From NCBI GenBank assembly GCA_029265905.1, contig JAJUGR010000014.1:1-56748 (forward strand): a stretch of DNA of 56,748 nucleotides, given 5' to 3'. The translations under genes were made by a program, and so were the position numbers. The notes under the pieces were generated by a model. That model did not search any database and was not told the origin of the DNA. It saw nothing but the letters and a program-made list of their open reading frames with translations. Each line of letters starts with the position of its first letter. Positions within the stretch are counted from its first letter, which is position 1. Below, one piece after another: positions 31,980 through 41,567 of this stretch. This DNA is from Sporomusaceae bacterium. GTDB taxonomy: Bacteria; Bacillota; Negativicutes; Acidaminococcales; JAJUGR01.

Positions 31980-32657
31980 TTGCCCCGCAAGCCAAAATCG
32001 GTTTCGGCATCAAATGCCGTTGACTTTGATTCCACCTTCGACGAAACTTCCTCATTGTCGGACAGGCAGCAGGCCATCCTTGCTTTTATTCGTGACTTTA
32101 TTCGTGAAAAAGGTTATCCGCCGGCGGTGCGTGAGATTGGCCGCGCGGTTGGACTCTCCTCCAGCGCCAGCGTCCATTCTCACTTGCAGAAATTGGAGGA
32201 AGGCGGCTTTTTGCAGCGCGACCCGTCGAAGCCGCGCGCAATGGAGTTGGTCGAAAATGCCGCCTGGCGCCAAAAGACCCTTATCCCCGTGCCGCTGGTC
32301 GGTCGCGTCACAGCCGGACAGCCTATTTTGGCCCAGCAAAATATTGAAGACGTATTCCCTTTGCCTGAGGCGCTGATCGGCGGACATGAGCAGGTTTTTC
32401 TGCTCACCGTGCAAGGCGACAGCATGATTAAAGCGGGTATTTTTGACGGCGACTACATCTTGGTGCGCAAGCAGGATTTCGCCGACAATGGTGATATTGT
32501 TGTCGCCTTGCTCGAGGGCGAAGAGGCGACTGTGAAAAGGTTTTTCCGCGAACGCGGGGTGATTCGCCTGCAACCGGAAAACGACCTGCTCTCCCCTATT
32601 TTTAGCCGCGATGTTGCGGTGGTCGGCAAAGTGATCGCTGTTTTTCGTTTTTTATAA
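31980..32657 (+). CDS. lexA: LexA SOS repressor
   Basis: 225 residues. The N-terminal winged HTH ([48 protein letters not shown], in part) binds the SOS box. The self-cleavage site Ala-Gly is in VGRVTAGQP, the nucleophile Ser in [11 protein letters not shown] and the general-base Lys in EEATVKRFF. Start TTG 31980 has AAAGGAG 9 nt upstream. This adds about 25 polar residues before the usual LexA start. Controlled by its own SOS box. Confidence 0.96.
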   Translation: MPRKPKSVSASNAVDFDSTFDETSSLSDRQQAILAFIRDFIREKGYPPAVREIGRAVGLSSSASVHSHLQKLEEGGFLQRDPSKPRAMELVENAAWRQKTLIPVPLVGRVTAGQPILAQQNIEDVFPLPEALIGGHEQVFLLTVQGDSMIKAGIFDGDYILVRKQDFADNGDIVVALLEGEEATVKRFFRERGVIRLQPENDLLSPIFSRDVAVVGKVIAVFRFL

Positions 32658-32687
32658 ATATCCATTATTTATTCGCATCGTTGTTGT

Positions 32688-32716
32688 AAAGGGGGACGGA
32701 TTATCCGTCCCCCTTT
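32688..32716. terminator. bidirectional terminator between lexA and the recombinase
   Basis: Stem AAAGGGGGACGG / CCGTCCCCCTTT with a 5-nt loop between two converging genes. T tracts are short on both sides. Confidence 0.7.
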
Positions 32717-32724
32717 CGTTCCAT

Positions 32725-33294
32725 CTACTTGCCCGACGCTCTTTTATACCGTACCAAGGTCGACTTGCTGATGGTCGTCATTTTCTCAACCTCATTGTAT
32801 GAATTGCCTGCCGCCAGCAGACCCATGGCATGGTCGAGCTGATGGCGGTTGTATTTTGCCGGCCGCCCATCCTTAAAACCATTTTTTGTTCTGGCAATTT
32901 CCTTGCCGGCCTGCGTCCGTTCGATGATCATGCTGCGCTCCAGCTCTGCGACGGCCAGCAGCGTTGTCAGGAAGAAATTTCCCATAGCCGTGTCCTCGAG
33001 CAGACCGACGTTCAGCACGTGGACCTTTACGCCTTTGGCAAACAGCTTTCTGATGACGTCGATCCCTTCCGTCACGTTCCGGGCGAATCTGTCCAGCTTG
33101 GTGACGACCAGCTTGTCTCCCGTCTGCAGCAGGTCAAGCAACGCGTCGAATTTCGGCCGGTCGGTCGTGCTGCCGGTGTACTGTTCCTGGATGATGCTCG
33201 CGCACCCCTCTTGCTCGAGCTTGATGACTTGCTCTTCGAGAGAGTTGCCGTTCAACTGCTTTTTTGTGCTGACTCGTGCATAGCCGTAAATCAT
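32725..33294 (-). CDS. serine recombinase (resolvase/invertase family)
   Basis: 189 residues. The catalytic domain begins IYGYARVSTKKQ (nucleophile Ser), then TGSTTDRPKFDALLDLL, VVTKLDRFARNVTEG (the Arg-rich active site) and ERSMIIERTQAG. It ends in a small HTH (NSYNEVEKMTTISKSTLVRYKR). Small resolvase or invertase size. Inserted between lexA and vanW, opposite to lexA, with its own promoter and repeats upstream. No transposase or cargo is seen, so it may be a relic of an element or a chromosomal regulator of an inversion. Confidence 0.93.
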   Translation of the reverse strand: MIYGYARVSTKKQLNGNSLEEQVIKLEQEGCASIIQEQYTGSTTDRPKFDALLDLLQTGDKLVVTKLDRFARNVTEGIDVIRKLFAKGVKVHVLNVGLLEDTAMGNFFLTTLLAVAELERSMIIERTQAGKEIARTKNGFKDGRPAKYNRHQLDHAMGLLAAGNSYNEVEKMTTISKSTLVRYKRASGK

Positions 33295-33345
33295 GCTTTG
33301 ACATCCTCCGTTTTAACCATAAGTTTTGACACCGCCTCGACCCTT

Positions 33346-33374
33346 ATGTTACGCTATATTTGTTACAGTGTCAA
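33346..33374 (-). promoter_or_regulatory. promoter of the recombinase gene
   Basis: On the minus strand TTGACA (33369-33374), 17-nt spacer, TAACAT (33346-33351). Perfect -35 box. Confidence 0.6.
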
Positions 33375-33411
33375 TAGTCTTGACTTATGATTATTAATAA
33401 AATGTTACAGT
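33361..33411. repeat. direct repeats and palindrome at the recombinase promoter
   Basis: TGTTACAGT occurs at 33361-33369 and 33403-33411, exactly 42 bp apart (about four helical turns), with a partial third copy ATGTTACG at 33346. Between them GTCAATAGTCTTGAC (33370-33384) is a palindrome overlapping the -35 box. The layout suits an operator or recombinase binding site. Confidence 0.5.
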
Positions 33412-33413
33412 AA

Positions 33414-33471
33414 GCAGCAAAAATAAAAACTTGCCGGAACACACGTTCCGGCAAGTTTTTATTTTTGCTGC
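33414..33471. terminator. 27-bp perfect inverted repeat, terminator of vanW
   Basis: Arms 33414-33440 and 33445-33471 are exact reverse complements with an ACAC loop. The GC core TTGCCGGAAC is flanked by A and T runs, so it can act in both directions. It starts 3 nt from the vanW stop. Confidence 0.88.
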
Positions 33472-33473
33472 AG

Positions 33474-34874
33474 TTATGGCTTTTGAAGCTTCTTTTCCGG
33501 TTCCGGGACCTTGCTTCCGACCGCCACAATTTTATCCGTAACCGGATACTCGTCATGCGCCAGAAGTTCCTTGGATATCACCGATCCGCTTCGGTAGCGG
33601 ATGCGATAGGTATCTACTTCGAAGCCCTTCTGCCCTTCTTTTTCGACCTTTTGCTGTCCCAAGGGGAGTTTTTCATCTTGCTTGATGATGATCTTCGGTT
33701 CGATCACCTTTGGCGGGGCGGACACAATTTCAATTTCAGGCATATCGGAGGTGTGCTTGCCGTAAATTTCAATCGTCAGTTGATTCCCGTGCACAGTGGA
33801 GCGAATATAGATCGGATGCCGAAGCGTGTTCCTGAATTTAAAATCAAGCGCGCCGTAGGAAACCGTAGCATCCTGACCTAACGGTGCATAAGCCACCGGA
33901 TGAATATGCGAAGAGCGTTCAACAATCTCCTGGTCGGCCAGCAAGACGGCGTTATACAGCGTCGTGCTCACCTGACAAATACCGCCGCCAATATCGGGGA
34001 CAAGTTCGTCACCTACGTAGGCTGGTGCTGGTTTATACCCGGCCGCTGCTGTGCGTTCGCCAAGATGCTGGTTATAGGAAAATATCTCGCCCGGCTTCAC
34101 GAGCGTCTCATCCAGCGATTCGGAAGCTAAAGCGACGTTCTGGACGCGATTCAAATCCTTTAAGCCAAAACTGGTTGTATAAGAGGCCAGCAAATCGACA
34201 ACATCTTTCAGGTCGTTCGCCGTGAGCGACGCGGGTTTGACGAGAACAGGCAAATCCATCACCTTTCCCAAGCCCGCCTCTAATGTCTGTTTCGCTCTTT
34301 CGAGCGCCGCCTTTTCGTCTACAACCTTGCCGTGCACTTCGGGCTTCACGATCCGATGCTTGCCGTTTATTTCAAGCTTGGCATTGCTCGAACGCTGATT
34401 TGTCGAGCGGGCGATTTGTTGCAAGGCGGTGCGTAGTTTTTCTTCGCTGTATTCATGCTGCAATGAAATGGAAAAGCCTTGGTATGCTACCTGGTAGCGT
34501 TCCTGAAACTGTTGGACCAGATTACCTGTGCGGCCTATGGCATGGGCTTTTAACGCCAACGCCCGCGGATCGACCTCCAGGGCGATGCTCTTATCATCGA
34601 AGGTCCAGCGCTTGCCTTCATGCTGTATTGTCAGCACAGGCGCCTTTAGCTTGTCCGCAAGCATTTTGTCGATTGCTGCAGTCGCTTCATCAACAGACAG
34701 CCCGCCGACGGGCACGCCGGCCGCCTCGATGCCGGGGTAGATGGCGTCACTGAAAAAGAAGCTGGAATTTGCTGCAATAAAGCCAACCCCGGAGGCGAGC
34801 AAGAGGCCAAGCAGCACTGATATTGCGAGAATTATACGCTGTTTTATTTGTATTCCCTCCAACCTTGCCACCAT
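33474..34874 (-). CDS. VanW-family protein with G5 domain
   Basis: 466 residues. N-terminal membrane anchor (about 13-34), a peptidoglycan-binding-like domain (PVGGLSVDEATAAIDKML), the VanW domain (KPGEIFSYNQHLGERT, GGGICQVSTTLYNAVLLAD, ERSSHIHPVAY) and a C-terminal G5-like domain (PLGQQKVEKEGQKG). Probably outside the membrane in the wall zone; function unclear despite the name. The start is uncertain: GGAGGG lies inside the frame after ATG 34874, and the only start after it at good spacing would be a rare ATA. A hairpin (34881-34902) lies just upstream. Confidence 0.88.
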   Translation of the reverse strand: MVARLEGIQIKQRIILAISVLLGLLLASGVGFIAANSSFFFSDAIYPGIEAAGVPVGGLSVDEATAAIDKMLADKLKAPVLTIQHEGKRWTFDDKSIALEVDPRALALKAHAIGRTGNLVQQFQERYQVAYQGFSISLQHEYSEEKLRTALQQIARSTNQRSSNAKLEINGKHRIVKPEVHGKVVDEKAALERAKQTLEAGLGKVMDLPVLVKPASLTANDLKDVVDLLASYTTSFGLKDLNRVQNVALASESLDETLVKPGEIFSYNQHLGERTAAAGYKPAPAYVGDELVPDIGGGICQVSTTLYNAVLLADQEIVERSSHIHPVAYAPLGQDATVSYGALDFKFRNTLRHPIYIRSTVHGNQLTIEIYGKHTSDMPEIEIVSAPPKVIEPKIIIKQDEKLPLGQQKVEKEGQKGFEVDTYRIRYRSGSVISKELLAHDEYPVTDKIVAVGSKVPEPEKKLQKP

Positions 34875-34880
34875 GTGCAG

Positions 34881-34902
34881 ACGCCCTGGCGCGGCAGGGC
34901 GT
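34881..34902. other. hairpin between the PRC-barrel gene and vanW
   Basis: ACGCCCT / AGGGCGT, 8-nt loop, no U-tract in the direction of transcription. Possibly a weak terminator or a structure affecting vanW translation. Confidence 0.4.
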
Positions 34903-34916
34903 TTGCAATAGCGCTA

Positions 34917-35687
34917 TTATTGCACGCTCATGGTCAGTTCAACAAACTTATTTGCCAGTTTAGCCTTTTGAATAACTTCTTCCGTTATCTCGCCGCCCTG
35001 TTCGACGATCAGCAGGCCGCTGTCAGTTTGAATTCGTCTGGTCGCCTTTTTGCCAATCATGAAGCGCTTGCTTTTTTCTTCGATTTTGTGCGCAGCGTCA
35101 TCGGCCGAGGCAGTGTCGCTTGCCGCTTCCACGGGTGCTGTCGTGACTACCGGCAGCGGCGCTGAAGGCTTAGAAACCGCTGGCGCGGCGCTGGCAACGG
35201 TTGGCGCTGCCGTTTCTTTTGCTGCATCGCTGATGACGGTAACTTCCTTGGCAAAGGTGTATACTCGTTCAGCGGCAATGGCTTCTACGGCGCCCTCGCT
35301 GTCCGTTTCCACCGTGAGCGAAACAATATCGCCGCTTTTTTCATCGAGCGTGACTTCTTCGACTACGCCCAGCCATTGGCCGCCCTTGCTCAGCACGCGG
35401 GTGCCAACGATCGAGACGCCGGCTTCCAGAAGCTTTTCCAGTTCTGGCGCCTTTTCCAGCGGAATTACCTTGTCACTTGATTCAATTGTGATAGCCGATT
35501 CGCCAACGCCCAGCACGTCAGCAAGCGGCAGCAGTTTTGCCGCCTTGTACCATTTCCCGTCATCAACGGCCAAGGCGGTTAGTTTGCGCTGTGCTCCGTC
35601 GATAACCAGGCATTGCGCCGTACCTACCTCAATGCCTTCGGTGATGCTAATAATTGGAAGACCCATAATTTCAGCAGTTTTTTTCAT
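34917..35687 (-). CDS. PRC-barrel domain protein
   Basis: 256 residues. Two PRC-barrel-like beta domains: residues 1-75 (EIMGLPIISITEGIEVGTAQCLVID, in part) and 85-155 (GTRVLSKGGQWLGVVEEVTLDE). A low-complexity Ala/Pro/Thr/Val linker follows (165-200), then a C-terminal domain (KATRRIQTDSGLLIVEQGGEITEEVI, in part). ATG 35687 follows GGAGGGT. PRC barrels act in RNA processing or in protein docking. Lies 27 nt after the TPR protein gene, so probably one operon with it and vanW. Confidence 0.78.
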   Translation of the reverse strand: MKKTAEIMGLPIISITEGIEVGTAQCLVIDGAQRKLTALAVDDGKWYKAAKLLPLADVLGVGESAITIESSDKVIPLEKAPELEKLLEAGVSIVGTRVLSKGGQWLGVVEEVTLDEKSGDIVSLTVETDSEGAVEAIAAERVYTFAKEVTVISDAAKETAAPTVASAAPAVSKPSAPLPVVTTAPVEAASDTASADDAAHKIEEKSKRFMIGKKATRRIQTDSGLLIVEQGGEITEEVIQKAKLANKFVELTMSVQ

Positions 35688-35714
35688 TATAATACCCTCC
35701 AATACAATGTTCTG

Positions 35715-36749
35715 TCATGATGGCTGATGCGACCGGTTCCAGGCCAAATAAGCTTCCTCAATTTCAGCTTGGATTGCGGCAGGGATCTGTTCGGGCGGGA
35801 CAAGAGGCTGGTGGTGGCCGGCCAGGATGGCGCATGTGAACTCCAAATACCGGATTGACGACAAAAACTGTTCTCGCCACGCTAAAAACCGCTCCCGCGG
35901 CAGCAGGTCCGATCCTTCCGCCAGGGCCTGAATCGCCTGCGCATAGTCGCCTTGGTCCTTATGTATGGCGGCAAGCTCAAGGATCAGATACGGCAGACTG
36001 TCGATATCCTTTTCACCGTACAACATGATTGCCGACTGAATTGCAGCCAAGGCTTTGTCAAACCGCCTGTCAGCGCGTTGCGCCAACGCGAAGTCGAGCA
36101 GATCGTCCAGTTCGTCTGACGCCGGCAGCATATCGTCGCCCGGCGTCGCTTCAGCGAGGTCTGCTTTAGCTGCCGGCAGCGGACATTCGTTATCAATCGG
36201 TGCGGTCGATTCCAGCGGCGGTGCCGGTAAAACAGCTTCACGCAAGGCCGCCGCAAAAACAGACGAATCTTCAGCAAAAAGCGGCCAATCCGTATCGGAA
36301 TCGTCCAGGGTGGTTTCGCCGGCAATGCCGTCTGTTGAAATGGCGGCGGATGCCGGGTGCTGGTTGGGATCAGGCTGCGGTGCCGCCGATGCTGCAGTAA
36401 CTTCCACCGCTGCCGTGCAGGCTGCGGCGGTAAGTGCTGTTGCGCTATCGCTCTGGGAAGCCCGCGCTTGCAGAGGCGTAAAAGCCGCTGCGGTTGCCTG
36501 TGATCCGAAGGCCGTTGCCAGCCACAGCGCCAACGCGCAAAGCAGCGCAAACGAGAGCAGCAAGGAACCGGATACGCCCATAAGCCCTAAGGCGATCCGC
36601 GGCAGCAAAATGCACACCGTCAGGACGGCCGCCAGGCAGTACAGCCAAAAAAGCCGGGGAAAGCGGTAGCCAGCCTTCGCAACCGCCCACCGGATACCGC
36701 CGATTAATATTGTCACTGCAATACAGGAAATGCCAATGTAGGCCAGCAT
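35715..36749 (-). CDS. membrane protein with TPR-like C-terminus
   Basis: 344 residues. Three membrane segments in the first 85 residues, a long Ala/Thr/Ser-rich linker (90-215), and a helical C-terminal domain with TPR-like repeats (RRFDKALAAIQSAIMLYGEK, YAQAIQALAEGSDL). Function not known; the linker is compositionally biased and will align poorly. Ribosome site is weak. Confidence 0.65.
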   Translation of the reverse strand: MLAYIGISCIAVTILIGGIRWAVAKAGYRFPRLFWLYCLAAVLTVCILLPRIALGLMGVSGSLLLSFALLCALALWLATAFGSQATAAAFTPLQARASQSDSATALTAAACTAAVEVTAASAAPQPDPNQHPASAAISTDGIAGETTLDDSDTDWPLFAEDSSVFAAALREAVLPAPPLESTAPIDNECPLPAAKADLAEATPGDDMLPASDELDDLLDFALAQRADRRFDKALAAIQSAIMLYGEKDIDSLPYLILELAAIHKDQGDYAQAIQALAEGSDLLPRERFLAWREQFLSSIRYLEFTCAILAGHHQPLVPPEQIPAAIQAEIEEAYLAWNRSHQPS

Positions 36750-36850
36750 TCAGTCAACCATCCAATCCTTTTCCAGCACAAAATAACAAATGTATCATTC
36801 GACGCAATCAGTATATTTCCTTTGTCTCGTTTCCGTATTACGCAAAAGAT

Positions 36851-38092
36851 TTATAGAATTGCGCGCGCAGCGTGTTCTAGCGCCAAGCGGCTATGCTCGA
36901 AAGTCAAACCGCCCTGCAAGTACGCAGTATAGGGCGCACGGATAGGCGCGTCAGCGCTTAATTCGATCGAGGCGCCTTGGACGAACGTGCCGGCGGCCAT
37001 GATGACCTGATCTTCATAGCCAGGCATATCCCAGGGCATAGGGACTGCAAATGCATCGACCGGCGACCACTGCTGCAACGCCTGGCAAAAAGCGATTACT
37101 TTTTCCGGCGAGCCGAAGGTGACGGATTGGATGATATCGCCGCGCACTGTGTCGGGCGATGGCGAAACCTCGCATTCTAGCGCCTCAAATAAGCCGGCGG
37201 CAAAAATGGCGCTGCGCACGGCCTGGTTGACGACATGCGGCGCCAGGAAGAGGCCCTGGTACAACAAGCGCGCGCTATCCCCCAGCGTTGCCCCCAGCTC
37301 GCCGCCTAGTCCCGGCGCGGTCAGGCGGTAGGCGGCTTGGTCGACTAGTTCCGCTTTGCCCACGACATAGCCCCCGGTGGGAGCCAAGCCGCCGCCCGGG
37401 TTTTTAATGAGCGACCCGGCCATCAGGTCTGCGCCAACCTGCGTCGGCTCAAGGCGTTCGACGAACTCGCCATAGCAGTTGTCGACGAAGGTGATGCAAT
37501 GCGGCGCGTGCTTTTTGATGAACGAACAAATTTCCCCGATCTGCTGCACCGAAAGCGTATTGCGGCTGCTGTAGCCGCGCGAACGCTGGATGAGCGCTAC
37601 GCGTGTTTTGGCGGTCAGCGCGGCGGCAACGGCTGCGATATCGACTGAGCCGTCGGCGGTCAAGGCAACTTCCTGATAGGCAACGCCGTATTCGGCCAAA
37701 GATCCGGTCTGCTTGACCGCGTGGCCGATCACCGTTTGCATGGTGTCGTACGGCGAACCCGTCACAGACAGAAGTTCATCCCCGGGACGCAATACGCCAA
37801 AGAGCGCCGCCGTCAGGGCATGCGTGCCGGAAACAAATTGCGTTCTGACCAGGGCTTTCTCCGTCTCCCATAGTTCGGCAAAGATAAGCTCCAGCGTGTC
37901 GCGGCCGAGATCCGAGTAGGCGTAGCCGCTGGTGGCGCGAAAGTGCGCGTCGGAGACACGGTGGCTGCGAAATGCGCTCAACACCCGCTCCGTGTGATAA
38001 AAGCTGATAGCGTCCAAATGGGCCGCTTGCTGATTTACGCAAGCGAGCCCATGTTGAATCGCCTTTTGAATGGCGTCATGTTTTTTTGTCAT
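36851..38092 (-). CDS. methionine gamma-lyase family protein (YnbB / aluminium-resistance-like), PLP-dependent
   Basis: 413 residues, fold type I PLP enzyme. [29 protein letters not shown] (Asp for PLP) and [20 protein letters not shown] (Lys Schiff base) are conserved in this family of Cys/Met metabolism lyases of unknown exact substrate. In many Firmicutes the gene follows hflX, and here it overlaps hflX by ATGA. Also annotated as aluminium resistance protein. Confidence 0.93.
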   Translation of the reverse strand: MTKKHDAIQKAIQHGLACVNQQAAHLDAISFYHTERVLSAFRSHRVSDAHFRATSGYAYSDLGRDTLELIFAELWETEKALVRTQFVSGTHALTAALFGVLRPGDELLSVTGSPYDTMQTVIGHAVKQTGSLAEYGVAYQEVALTADGSVDIAAVAAALTAKTRVALIQRSRGYSSRNTLSVQQIGEICSFIKKHAPHCITFVDNCYGEFVERLEPTQVGADLMAGSLIKNPGGGLAPTGGYVVGKAELVDQAAYRLTAPGLGGELGATLGDSARLLYQGLFLAPHVVNQAVRSAIFAAGLFEALECEVSPSPDTVRGDIIQSVTFGSPEKVIAFCQALQQWSPVDAFAVPMPWDMPGYEDQVIMAAGTFVQGASIELSADAPIRAPYTAYLQGGLTFEHSRLALEHAARAIL

Positions 38093-39930
38093 GGGATGAT
38101 GTCGTCTTCCCTTCCGTTGCCTGTCTCAGCGACAGCGTATGGTAAAAAAAGATGCTTCTTTGCCGCGGGGACGCGCAGCGTCAGCCTAATGGCGTCCTCG
38201 TCGTAGCACACTTCTTGGACGGTAGCCACTTCGTGGGCAAGATTCAACACATGGCTGTCTTTGTAATCGATCGACAGGTGAAGGCACACTTGGGTGTGCG
38301 CCAGGCTTTCTTCAATCCGCTGCAGCAAGTTGTCAACGCCCTGGCCGGTTTTGGCAGAGATCAAAACTGAAGGCTCCGTATCGCGCAAGAAGCGGTTGAT
38401 TGTCGCCTGATCAGGCATCCGGTCGGCTTTGTTCCAGACCGTGATAATCGGCTTTTCTTCCGCCTGAAGTTCATGCAGTACGTCCATCACCGCGTCGTAC
38501 TGCTCTTTGGCCAATTCGTGGCTGCTGTCAACGACATGCAGCAGCAGGTCTGCCTGCAGCACCTCCTCAAGCGTAGCACGGAACGCCGCGACCAACTGAT
38601 GCGGCAGCTTTTGAATGAAGCCGACAGTATCGGTCAGCAAAACAGTCTGCTGGTTCGGCAAAGTGAGCTTGCGCGTTGTCGGGTCCAGCGTGGCAAACAG
38701 CTGGTCATGCGCATAAACATCAGCGCTGGTGAGGGTGTTGAGCAGCGTTGATTTGCCGGCATTGGTGTACCCGACAAGGGAGATCATCGGCAGGCCGGCG
38801 GCAATGCGCGTCTCGCGATGCTGCGCCCGCACTTGCTTGACCTGCTCAAGCTGGCCTTTGATCTCTGTAATTCGGTTGCGGATGTGGCGCCGGTCGACTT
38901 CGAGCTTCGTTTCACCCGGCCCCCTGGTGCCGATGCCGCCGCCTAAGCGCGACAGGGCGATGCCCATGCCGGTCAGGCGCGGCAGACGGTATTGGAGCTG
39001 GGCCAGCTCAACCTGCAGCTTGCCTTCGTGCGTGCGCGCCCGTTGCGCAAAGATGTCTAGAATCAGGGCCGTGCGGTCGATGATCTTAACGCCGAGCAGC
39101 GATTCCAGGTTCCTTTGCTGGGCCGGCGACAATTCATCGTCCGCGATGATAACAGTGGCGGCCTCGGACTGGATCAACAGGCGCAATTCCTCCAGCTTGC
39201 CGCTGCCCAAGTAAGTGGCCAAGTCCGGTTTCTCGCGCTTTTGCCACAGCACACCTTTGACGACTGCCCCCGCCGTTTCGGTCAGCAACGCAAGTTCCTT
39301 CAAGGAGTCCTCCACGTTCCAGGCCCCGGCGCCGCCGCTGTCGATTGCGATCAGGAGGACATTTTCTTTTTCCGCGATCTCCTGCGTTCCTTTGGCCAAC
39401 TGCAAGATAGTCTCCGTTTCGGCAATCCATTCGCGCCAGGCCGGCTGGGCCGCCGCTGACAGGGGCATTTCCCGCAGCTCATGGTGAAGCAGATGGCCGC
39501 CTGCTTCAAGGCCGCTGATCCAGGCGGCCGACCATTCACTGATTTCGCCGTCCGGATCAACGCCGATTGCGATCATGGCGTCGTAACGGTTGCGCCGCAA
39601 CGCCGACAGGTCCGGCTCGCTCAACGTCGAGTCGGACGTCGGATGCGTGTGCAGGCACCTGAGCCCCGACAAACGGTTAGTGGAGCGCCGGTCGGGCACG
39701 GCCATGATGTTTGTCGCGTGGGCGGCGCCAACCGCGATCTGCACAACGCGGCCCCGGCGATTGACCAAGGCGACTATTTCGCGATTGCACAGGGCGGTGA
39801 TCTTTGCCAGTACTTTAGCAATAGCGACCGGCAAAAATTCGTCCGCCTCCGGTTCCATTTCATAGAGGGCGCGCAGTTGATCAAGCAAATGCCGTTTGAT
39901 GCCTTCTGTCTGTCCAATCACTTCATGCAA
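38089..39930 (-). CDS. hflX: GTPase HflX, long form with JAMM-like N-terminal domain
   Basis: 613 residues; classical HflX has about 420. Ribosome-splitting GTPase for stalled or heat-damaged ribosomes. G motifs: [34 protein letters not shown] (in part) and WNKADRMPD, with [18 protein letters not shown] before them. The first 180 residues form an extra domain with [15 protein letters not shown] and [14 protein letters not shown], which fits the H-x-H-P-x6-S-x2-D pattern of RadC/JAMM metalloproteases. TTG start follows GAGAGGAGAGG. Confidence 0.95.
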   Translation of the reverse strand: MHEVIGQTEGIKRHLLDQLRALYEMEPEADEFLPVAIAKVLAKITALCNREIVALVNRRGRVVQIAVGAAHATNIMAVPDRRSTNRLSGLRCLHTHPTSDSTLSEPDLSALRRNRYDAMIAIGVDPDGEISEWSAAWISGLEAGGHLLHHELREMPLSAAAQPAWREWIAETETILQLAKGTQEIAEKENVLLIAIDSGGAGAWNVEDSLKELALLTETAGAVVKGVLWQKREKPDLATYLGSGKLEELRLLIQSEAATVIIADDELSPAQQRNLESLLGVKIIDRTALILDIFAQRARTHEGKLQVELAQLQYRLPRLTGMGIALSRLGGGIGTRGPGETKLEVDRRHIRNRITEIKGQLEQVKQVRAQHRETRIAAGLPMISLVGYTNAGKSTLLNTLTSADVYAHDQLFATLDPTTRKLTLPNQQTVLLTDTVGFIQKLPHQLVAAFRATLEEVLQADLLLHVVDSSHELAKEQYDAVMDVLHELQAEEKPIITVWNKADRMPDQATINRFLRDTEPSVLISAKTGQGVDNLLQRIEESLAHTQVCLHLSIDYKDSHVLNLAHEVATVQEVCYDEDAIRLTLRVPAAKKHLFLPYAVAETGNGREDDIIP

Positions 39931-39967
39931 GCTGCACCTCTCCTCTCATTATAGCGCTGGCAAAAAA

Positions 39968-41554
39968 TCAGTCGCGCGCACGCGCCGGCTCAACGCTGAC
40001 CTTGTAGCCTTTAATCGTGCTGCGGTGCATAATGCTGATGACTTTTTCCGCGATATCTTCCGGAATTTCGACAAACGTGAATTTGTCGTAGATGTTGATA
40101 AGCCCGATTACGTTGCCGGGAATGTCGGCCTCCGCGGCGAAGCTGCGGACGATGTCTTCCGGCGTAATACGTTGCGTCCGGCCGATATTCAGGAACAGGC
40201 GCACCATGCCGGGTTTGCCGCCGGTGTTGCCGAACGAAGGCTTTTCTTCCTGTTCAGTTGCTTTGGCGCCCTCTTGCATCAGCTTCAGGGCGGCAGCGGC
40301 GATGTCCTCAGCGCTGTAATCCTCCAGCAGCGAAGAAACGATCGGCTGGTAGTCGTGGAAGCGGTCTTGTTCCAGGACGGCGTACATGCGGGATTGAATC
40401 ACCTCGCGCTGACGCTCCAGAACGTTGGCCGCGCTCGGCAGCTGACGGCGCTGGATCTTGCTCTTGGTCACGCGTTCGATCAGTTTCAATTGACGGTATT
40501 CCCGCGGGGTGATGAAGGTCATGGCGACGCCCTTTTGACCAGCTCGGCCAGTACGGCCAATCCGGTGGACGTAGCTTTCCGGGTCCTGGGGAATGTCGTA
40601 GTTCACGACATGCGTAATGTTCTCAATGTCGAGGCCGCGGGCGGCAACGTCAGTTGCAACGAGGATATCGCTTTTGCCCTCGCGGAAACGCTTCATGACG
40701 CGGTCGCGCTGATTTTGGCTTAAGTCGCCATGGAGGCCATCGGCCATATAGCCGCGGCTTTCCAAGGAAGACGCCAATTCATCAACACTCTTCTTCGTCC
40801 GGCAGAAAACAATCAGCTTGCCGCTCACTTCAGCGTCAAGGACGAGGCAGAGGCCGTCGAGCTTATCACGCGTTTCGTAGTAATACTGGTCAATCAGCGG
40901 CACGGTCAGCGCTTCGCGGTTGACGGTAACCGTGGTCGGATCCTTCATGTATTTTTTAGACAGCGCGCGGATGGTCGGCGGCATAGTAGCCGAGAACAGC
41001 AGCGTCTGACGCGTTTCCGGCAAATGGCGCATGATTTCTTCCATATCTTCCACGAAGCCCATGTCGAGCATCTCGTCTGCTTCGTCCAGAACCAGGAAGC
41101 GGATGCTGTCCAGGCGGATCGTCTGGCGGCGGATATGGTCGAGCAAGCGGCCGGGCGTGCCGACAACGATGTGAATGCCCGCTCTGAGCGAACGGATTTG
41201 GCGGTCAATCGGCTGGCCGCCGTAGACCGGCAGGGTTTTGATTCTTTTCAGTCGACCGATTTTGCTTAATTCTTCCGAAACCTGGATTGCCAGTTCGCGG
41301 GTCGGGGTCATGATCAGAGCTTGCACGCCTTTTTGTTCCGTTTGAATCCTTTGGATGACCGGGATGCCGAAGGCCGCCGTTTTGCCGGTACCGGTTTGCG
41401 CCTGGCCGATGACGTCTTTGCCCTCCAATACGATCGGAATGGTTTGGCTCTGAATCGGGGACGGTTCTTCAAACCCCATGTCGGTAAGCGCTGTTACCAC
41501 CTTGCGATCTAATTCTAAGGAACCGAAAAAGCCTGCTGTTTGTATAGTTGTCAT
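39968..41554 (-). CDS. DEAD-box RNA helicase with DbpA-like RNA-binding domain
   Basis: 528 residues. Motifs AQTGTGKTAAF (I), PTRELA (Ia), VLDEADEMLDMGF (II), SATMP (III), VATDVAARGLD (V) and HRIGRTGRAG (VI). The C-terminal part (RLFLNIGRTQRITPEDIVR) is a DbpA/CsdA-type RNA-binding domain, so ribosome assembly or cold-shock RNA unwinding is the likely task. Start set at the ATG 9 nt after GGAGG; an upstream in-frame ATG (41599) lies inside the cinA end. Follows cinA with only about 13 nt. Confidence 0.95.
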   Translation of the reverse strand: MTTIQTAGFFGSLELDRKVVTALTDMGFEEPSPIQSQTIPIVLEGKDVIGQAQTGTGKTAAFGIPVIQRIQTEQKGVQALIMTPTRELAIQVSEELSKIGRLKRIKTLPVYGGQPIDRQIRSLRAGIHIVVGTPGRLLDHIRRQTIRLDSIRFLVLDEADEMLDMGFVEDMEEIMRHLPETRQTLLFSATMPPTIRALSKKYMKDPTTVTVNREALTVPLIDQYYYETRDKLDGLCLVLDAEVSGKLIVFCRTKKSVDELASSLESRGYMADGLHGDLSQNQRDRVMKRFREGKSDILVATDVAARGLDIENITHVVNYDIPQDPESYVHRIGRTGRAGQKGVAMTFITPREYRQLKLIERVTKSKIQRRQLPSAANVLERQREVIQSRMYAVLEQDRFHDYQPIVSSLLEDYSAEDIAAAALKLMQEGAKATEQEEKPSFGNTGGKPGMVRLFLNIGRTQRITPEDIVRSFAAEADIPGNVIGLINIYDKFTFVEIPEDIAEKVISIMHRSTIKGYKVSVEPARARD

Positions 41555-41567
41555 CTGTATTTCCTCC

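Noticed and set aside
33465-33881. Plus-strand open frames opposite vanW
   Set aside because: Antisense to a gene with a full VanW domain; no motifs.
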